From positions 1 to 18,114 of the forward strand of contig JAWLBR010000064.1 of NCBI GenBank assembly GCA_041687495.1: a stretch of DNA of 18,114 nucleotides, given 5' to 3'. Source of the DNA: JAWLBR01 sp041687495 (GTDB lineage Bacteria; Bacillota; Limnochordia; DTU087; JAAYGB01). This document shows, one piece after another, positions 14,397 to 18,114 of the stretch. The notes below the pieces were generated by a model. That model did no database searches and was not told the DNA's origin. It saw only the letters and a list, made by a program, of their open reading frames with translations. The translations under genes were made by a program, and so were the position numbers. The first letter of the stretch is position 1. Every line of letters starts with the position of its first letter.

Positions 14397-14539
14397 GAGA
14401 AAGTGCAACTAGGGTTCCACTGGTTGGCTCCAAATCGGTTCGTATCGGTTTAGCCTGTCAACTAGGTTCGGTCCGAGCGTTGCAGGCATGTAATATGCCA
14501 CACCTTTGGGATAAAAGCCCGGACGGATAGGTTTCTTTC
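14397..14539 (+). ncRNA. ykkC-family riboswitch, probably subtype 2 (ppGpp-like)
   Basis: The leader carries the ykkC-family signatures in order. CTAGGGTTCC (14409-14418) and GGTCCGAGCG (14470-14479) are bracketed by the exact helix TGCAAC (14404-14409) / GTTGCA (14479-14484). Between them is an extended hairpin (TGGTTG/CAACTA, then AAATCG/CGGTTT with wobbles). A second hairpin, GGCAT/ATGCC (14485-14499), leads into ACAC and the conserved GGGATAAAAGCCCGG (14508-14522). The 5' GAGAAAG (14397-14403) can pair with TTTCTTTC (14532-14539). The absence of the ACGR-type bases of guanidine-I and the 3' extension GGATAGGTTTC point to subtype 2. ATAAAAG instead of ATAGAAG favours ppGpp over PRPP (recalled, not checked). 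The 3' part overlaps a terminator, so ligand binding should turn the operon on. Confidence 0.85.
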
Positions 14540-14576
14540 GTGTGTATACCTATCTGTCCGGGCTTACTTTGTTTGT
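14515..14576 (+). terminator. Terminator / expression platform of the riboswitch
   Basis: Bases 14515-14532 (AAGCCCGGACGGATAGGT) pair with 14548-14565 to form an 18-bp stem with a single G-U wobble, followed by the U-rich ACTTTGTTTG. The 5' arm is made of conserved riboswitch bases (AAGCCCGG and GATAGGT), so aptamer folding and termination exclude each other. Without ligand it would stop transcription before the ABC transporter. Confidence 0.85.
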
Positions 14577-14706
14577 GGGGGTGAGCCGCATTAGATAGTG
14601 CTAAGGCCTGGCGGCAGATGGGCGAGAGCGGGGTGTTGCAAGGACGCTTCACAAACGCTGAATCCGTTTCGACCATACTAACTATTTTGGCAGGAGGTCA
14701 AAGCAG

Positions 14707-15675
14707 ATGTCTAATAAGCTTGGAGCACTATCAGCAGCGGTCTTGGTGTTAGTCTTAATGGTATGTTCTTTGGCAGCGGCAGATGAACTGCAACCCGTGC
14801 GTTTTCGCCTTGATTGGAAGGCTGGCGCCCAGCACTCACCCTTCTATGTTGCTCAGGCAAAGGGCTTTTTTGCCGAGGAAGGACTCGACGTCGAAATCAT
14901 CGGCGGCTCTGGTTCAGCGGTATCACTAAAGCAGGTGGGCAGCAAGGCCATTGAGTTCGCAATGGTTGATGCCCCTGTGCTGATTCAAGGTCAAGTCAAG
15001 GGCGTTCCGGCAAAGGCCGTGGGCGTGTACTACCAAGAGACCCCAATCTCGGTCATGTGGAATGCAGCCAAAATTGACATCACTTCGCCGCAGGATCTAG
15101 TTGGCAAAAAGGTTGGGGCAAAAAAGGAGAGCTCGTCTTTCCAAGGCCTAATGGCACTAACTGCAGCCAATGGGATCGACCTCGACGCGATCAAACTGAT
15201 TCCGGTAGGCTTTGGCGTAACTCCCCTCCTTGTAGGGCAGGTGGATGCCCTGATGGGCTTTACCATGAACGAGCCCTTAGAGGCTGAGGGGCAGGGTCTC
15301 ACCGTAGGAGAGCTGATGGTGGCAGACTTTGGCGTGAAAATGTATGGCCTGACCATTTCCACCCACACCGAGCTGTTGGAGAAGCAACCCGAGCTGGTAC
15401 GGGGCTTCATTCGGGCAGCGGTTAAAGGCATTGAGTATACCGTGCAAAACCCCGATGAGGCAATGCAGATCATCAAGAAGGCGATCCCAGACCTAAACCT
15501 CGACGATGAGATCAATGTTTGGAAGAAGATCGACGCCACCGTACTGAGACCGGAAGACGAGGACGCATTTTTGTCCCAAACCCTAGAAGGCTGGCAGGCA
15601 ACTCAAGATACCCTGTACGACCTTGGCATCATCGAATCCAAAGTGGAGCCAGCTCAGATTTTCCAGTCCCTCTAG
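14707..15675 (+). CDS. NMT1/THI5-like (NitT/TauT-type) ABC substrate-binding protein
   Basis: A 322-residue exported binding protein starting at ATG 14707 behind AGGAGGT. The signal peptide covers residues 1-25 and ends in SLAAAD. The Cys at 20 (LMVC) is a poor lipobox, so signal peptidase I processing is more likely. The mature N-terminus shows the family hallmarks: RFRLDWKAGAQHSPFYVAQ, GFFAEEGLDVEI, then GGSGSAVSLKQVGSKAIEFA. Later landmarks are SPQDLVGKKVGAKKESS and PELVRGFIRAAVKGIEY. Relatives bind pyrimidine precursors, sulfonates, nitrate, aromatic acids or other small molecules, so the ligand is open. It is the first gene under the ykkC-type riboswitch and is followed by ATPase, permease and a UbiD decarboxylase, which suggests a carboxylic acid substrate (inference). 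A hairpin after its stop codon may raise its level over that of its partners. Confidence 0.9.
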   Translation: MSNKLGALSAAVLVLVLMVCSLAAADELQPVRFRLDWKAGAQHSPFYVAQAKGFFAEEGLDVEIIGGSGSAVSLKQVGSKAIEFAMVDAPVLIQGQVKGVPAKAVGVYYQETPISVMWNAAKIDITSPQDLVGKKVGAKKESSSFQGLMALTAANGIDLDAIKLIPVGFGVTPLLVGQVDALMGFTMNEPLEAEGQGLTVGELMVADFGVKMYGLTISTHTELLEKQPELVRGFIRAAVKGIEYTVQNPDEAMQIIKKAIPDLNLDDEINVWKKIDATVLRPEDEDAFLSQTLEGWQATQDTLYDLGIIESKVEPAQIFQSL

Positions 15676-15684
15676 AAAATTGCC

Positions 15685-15714
15685 GACCTCGGGTTGTGAA
15701 CACAGCCCGAGGTC
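15685..15714 (+). repeat. Intra-operon hairpin after the binding-protein gene
   Basis: GACCTCGGG (15685-15693) and CCCGAGGTC (15706-15714) are exact arms. The stem can continue inward through a T-G wobble to TGT/ACA (15695-15697 and 15702-15704) around a GAAC tetraloop. No U-run follows. It sits between binding-protein and ATPase genes, a usual place for hairpins that stabilise the upstream message or partly terminate. Confidence 0.7.
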
Positions 15715-15765
15715 CATTGTGGACTAATCTGACGGGAGCTAACCCTAGACAGGAAGGTGAGAGCT

Positions 15766-16536
15766 ATGTCCTGCGTTGCCCTCCAAAACATTTCGATGGA
15801 GTACGAGGTCAAAGAAGGGCTGTTTACCGCTCTGCGGGATGTCAATATTGATATCCAAGAAGGCGAGTTTGTCTCGATCTTGGGCCAGACCGGCTGCGGT
15901 AAATCGACTCTGCTCAAGCTAATTAGCGGAATTCTTCAGCCGTCTCGAGGAACAATTCGTATCCGCGATAAGAGCCTGCAAGAAGCAAAGAACGACCGGA
16001 GTTTCGGCTTTGTTTTTCAAGATCCGGTACTTTTGCCATGGCAGAGTGCTTTGCAGAACGTGATGCTGCCGCTGGAAGTGGTCAACTACCCTAAGGATCA
16101 ACGGGAACCCCGAGCCAGGCAGCTGCTGGAATGGGTGGGGTTGCGGGACTTTGCCGGATACCGTCCTTGGGAAATGTCTGGGGGAATGAGGCAGCGAGTT
16201 TCCATCGCCCGGGCGTTGGCCTTTGACCCTCCCATCATCTTGATGGATGAACCGTTCAGTGCGCTAGATGAAAGTACCCGTGCTTCGCTGCATGCGGATC
16301 TACTCCGCCTGTGGGAGCAGGGGAAGAAGACCATCGTTTTTGTCACTCATAGTATTTCTGAGGCTGTGTACTTGTCGGACCGGGTAGTGGTCATGGGGGC
16401 TCGACCTGGGAGAGTCAAGCACATTGTGGACATTGACCTGCCCAGACCACGGTCCATTGAGCTGACTGAACACCCTGAGTACCTTAGCTATGTCCGTTTC
16501 TTACGAGGGATGTTAGAAGAGCAGAGGGAGGCTTAA
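15766..16536 (+). CDS. NitT/TauT-type ABC transporter ATPase
   Basis: A 256-residue ATPase. ATG 15766 is preferred to GTG 15757, because AAGGTGAG lies at the right distance from the former and overlaps the latter. Motifs are complete: Walker A GQTGCGKS (40-47), Q-loop in FVFQDPVLLPW, signature MSGGMRQR (around 137-144), Walker B ILMDEPF (158-164) with SALDE, and H-loop VTHSISEAVYLSD (around 195). The short C-terminus without regulatory domain fits the SsuB/TauB/ThiZ group. It powers import through the permease encoded three bases downstream, using the binding protein of 14707-15675. Specificity does not lie in this subunit. Confidence 0.93.
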   Translation: MSCVALQNISMEYEVKEGLFTALRDVNIDIQEGEFVSILGQTGCGKSTLLKLISGILQPSRGTIRIRDKSLQEAKNDRSFGFVFQDPVLLPWQSALQNVMLPLEVVNYPKDQREPRARQLLEWVGLRDFAGYRPWEMSGGMRQRVSIARALAFDPPIILMDEPFSALDESTRASLHADLLRLWEQGKKTIVFVTHSISEAVYLSDRVVVMGARPGRVKHIVDIDLPRPRSIELTEHPEYLSYVRFLRGMLEEQREA

Positions 16537-16538
16537 CC

Positions 16539-17351
16539 ATGGCAGACGGAATCGCAACCACTGGGCAGTTAGTGGAGAAGAAGTCCCAAGGGTTCAATGA
16601 GATGGTGCGGCGCGTCTGGGAGAACTATCTCCCCCCAGCAGTGTTTTTGGCTGTTGTGATTGTGACATGGGAACTGGCGGTTAGACTGCTCCAGGTTCCG
16701 GCTTGGCTACTGCCTGCACCCAGCGATATCTACGCCCGGTTCTTGACGGCCGATACGCTCTGGATGCATACCCGCCTGACGCTAATTGAGGCAGCCGTTG
16801 GCTTTGGCATCTCCGCCGTATTAGGCATCATCTCCGCCGCCGGTATTGCCCACTCTAAATTTCTAGAACGGGGCGTGTACCCTTATGTGATCGTCTCAAA
16901 CTCCATTCCTATCGTCGCCATTGCCCCGCTGCTGACCATTTGGTTTGGCTATGGGCTAACCCCAAAGATCATGATTGTGGCACTCATCACCTTTTTCCCA
17001 ATTGTTGCCAACACTACCCGAGGGCTGCTGTCGGCAGACCATCGGATCATCGAAATGATGCAATCTCTCAACGCGTCTAGGTGGCAGATCTTTAGCAGGA
17101 TTCAGCTGCCGAGCGCATTGCCGTATGTTTTATCTGCTTTCAAAATTGCAGCTTCACTGAGTTTGGTGGGAGCGGTAGTAGGTGAGTTCTATGGTGCAGA
17201 CCATGGACTAGGCTACCTGGTCATTTTCTCTGCCAGCCAGCTGGAGACAGACCTTCTGTTTGTAGCCATCGCGGTCTTGGCTGTAACGGGGGTAGCTTCA
17301 TTTGCTTTATTTAACTGGCTAGAACAACGGTTCACCAACTGGAAGGCTTAG
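16539..17351 (+). CDS. NitT/TauT-type ABC transporter permease
   Basis: A 270-residue permease starting at ATG 16539, two bases after the ATPase stop codon, with GGAGG seven bases upstream. A hydrophilic N-terminus of about 30 residues is followed by a first helix (PPAVFLAVVIVTWELAV) and the PAWLLPAPSDIYARF segment that marks SsuC/TauC-like proteins. Further helices include the VIVSNSIPIVAIAPLLTIWF stretch. The EAA loop that docks on the ATPase reads MQSLNASRWQIFSRIQLPSA. The end shows SLVGAVVGEFYGADHGLGYL and a last helix. Length is usual for the family. It forms the inner-membrane channel of the riboswitch-controlled importer and is followed after 18 bases by the UbiD-family gene. Confidence 0.93.
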   Translation: MADGIATTGQLVEKKSQGFNEMVRRVWENYLPPAVFLAVVIVTWELAVRLLQVPAWLLPAPSDIYARFLTADTLWMHTRLTLIEAAVGFGISAVLGIISAAGIAHSKFLERGVYPYVIVSNSIPIVAIAPLLTIWFGYGLTPKIMIVALITFFPIVANTTRGLLSADHRIIEMMQSLNASRWQIFSRIQLPSALPYVLSAFKIAASLSLVGAVVGEFYGADHGLGYLVIFSASQLETDLLFVAIAVLAVTGVASFALFNWLEQRFTNWKA

Positions 17352-17369
17352 CTGCTGGGAGGGATAGAT

Positions 17370-18114
17370 TTGTCGAACAAAGATTTGCGCTACTTTCTTA
17401 ATCAACTAGAGGGAAAAGCCACAAGGAGTGTCCTAACGTTTTCTGAACGTACCGAAGCGGACCTGCTGCCATCAGCCTTAGTCCTGGAGCTGGACAAACA
17501 AGCGGAGGCGCCCTTAGTTCGGTTCAATCAGCTGGGAGACTATTCGTGTCCAGTAGTGACTAACGTGTTTGGTACTAGGGAACGCATTGCCATTGCCGCA
17601 GAAACCACAGTGGATCAGTTTTATGCCAAGTGGCTTCAGGCCGAGGAAAAACCAATAACCCCAGTTCAGGTGGAAGGCGGTCCAGTGCAGGAGCAGGTCT
17701 TTGTGGGTGAAGATGCCGATGCAACTAGCCTGCCGATCATCAAGCATTTTCCCAAGGATGCCGGCAGGTACATTTCCTCGGGCATCTTGGTGGCAAAGGA
17801 CCCGGATACTGGAGTCCCCAATCTCAGCTTTCACCGGATGCAACTTAAGGGACCGAGGCGATTTGGCGTCAGTCTGCATTCCCGGGCCCACCTTTGGGAT
17901 TACCAGCGCCGGGCAGCGGAGCAGGGTAAGGATCTTGAGGTGGCAGTGGTGATTGGCTGTCATCCGGCCGTTTACTTGACTGCCGCCAGCAAGATGGGAA
18001 TAGATGTCGATGAGTATGCTGTGGCGGGGGCCCTGCTAGGTGAGGCTCTGGAAATGGTCAAGTGTAAGACCATTGATGTGGAAGTGCCGGCATCGGCTGA
18101 AATCGTTCTAGAAG
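17370..18114 (+). CDS. UbiD-family decarboxylase, N-terminal part
   Basis: The first 248 codons of a gene cut by the window end. It starts at TTG 17370 behind GGGAGGG. UbiD landmarks are clear: NVFGTRERIAI (65-75), LPIIKHFPKDAGRYIS (121-136), then VPNLSFHRMQLKGPRRFGV (149-167), which includes the Asn and Arg region that binds prenylated FMN and its metal. After it come VVIGCHPAVYLTAASKMG and the GALLGEALEMVKCKTIDVEV block. These enzymes reversibly decarboxylate aromatic or alpha,beta-unsaturated acids with prFMN, which is made by UbiX; no ubiX is in view. The catalytic Glu region lies beyond the edge. Being last in the transporter operon, it probably acts on the imported compound or a product of it. 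The substrate is unknown. Confidence 0.9.
   Translation, partial: MSNKDLRYFLNQLEGKATRSVLTFSERTEADLLPSALVLELDKQAEAPLVRFNQLGDYSCPVVTNVFGTRERIAIAAETTVDQFYAKWLQAEEKPITPVQVEGGPVQEQVFVGEDADATSLPIIKHFPKDAGRYISSGILVAKDPDTGVPNLSFHRMQLKGPRRFGVSLHSRAHLWDYQRRAAEQGKDLEVAVVIGCHPAVYLTAASKMGIDVDEYAVAGALLGEALEMVKCKTIDVEVPASAEIVLE

Noticed and set aside
14264..14530. Plus-strand open frame of 88 codons after the nuclease gene
   Set aside because: It covers the riboswitch aptamer, has no ribosome binding site, and its protein resembles nothing; the RNA structure explains the sequence.
14458..14676. Minus-strand open frame of 72 codons
   Set aside because: It runs antisense through the riboswitch terminator and leader of the transporter operon, without a ribosome binding site or recognisable protein.
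14577..14706. Possible TPP riboswitch before the NMT1/THI5-like binding protein
   Set aside because: The conserved CUGAGA and CUUGAACCUGAU blocks are absent; the regulatory RNA is the ykkC-type element further upstream.
17369..17377. TTTGTCGAA, an exact Spo0A box match
   Set aside because: It includes the start codon of the UbiD gene inside an operon, too late for promoter control; probably chance.

Overview
The window looks like a chromosome segment of a spore-forming, chemotactic member of the Bacillota (Firmicutes) of middling GC content. The evidence is two Spo0E-like sporulation phosphatases, the wreck of a GerAB germination permease, a LysM protein with no export signal, a PadR/membrane-protein pair, strong AGGAGG-type ribosome binding sites, and frequent GTG and TTG starts. 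Both ABC substrate-binding proteins end their signal peptides at AxA and not at a lipobox cysteine. This hints at a cell with an outer membrane (for example Limnochordia- or Halanaerobiales-like), but that is inference.

Left part (1-4800). The window opens inside a chemotaxis receptor on the minus strand. Next come a Spo0E-like gene and a DUF2294/MpsC-like gene, both minus and separated by a clear terminator. A MarR-GNAT fusion regulator lies on the plus strand. It is divergent from the DUF2294 gene across 355 bases that hold a 10-bp perfect palindrome and two tandem Spo0A-box-like heptamers. A minus-strand PadR regulator plus four-helix membrane protein follow, then a plus-strand double-LysM protein that ends at a 25-bp perfect hairpin.

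Middle part (4897-9213). A complete glycine betaine-type uptake operon on the minus strand (ATPase with CBS domains, permease, binding protein; opuAA-AB-AC order) covers 4897-7813. A second Spo0E-like gene with a terminator follows on the plus strand. Its start is unclear. Next is a minus-strand gerAB pseudogene that has lost its middle.

Right part (9280-18114). A tightly overlapping plus-strand operon encodes a coiled-coil protein, a McrB-like AAA+ NTPase and a DUF2357/PD-(D/E)XK nuclease. It looks like a McrBC-related (type IV-like) restriction system with an extra coiled-coil partner, sitting where the rest of the germination locus may once have been. After it comes a ykkC-family riboswitch whose 3' part overlaps a strong terminator. 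The riboswitch controls a NitT/TauT-type ABC transporter (binding protein, ATPase, permease) and, 18 bases further on, a UbiD-family decarboxylase cut by the window end. Its sequence fits ykkC subtype 2 (ppGpp-like) better than the guanidine type. The right-hand operon therefore looks like nutrient-status-controlled uptake and decarboxylation of an unidentified, possibly aromatic or unsaturated, carboxylic acid.

I saw no tRNA, rRNA, CRISPR array, insertion sequence or phage gene.
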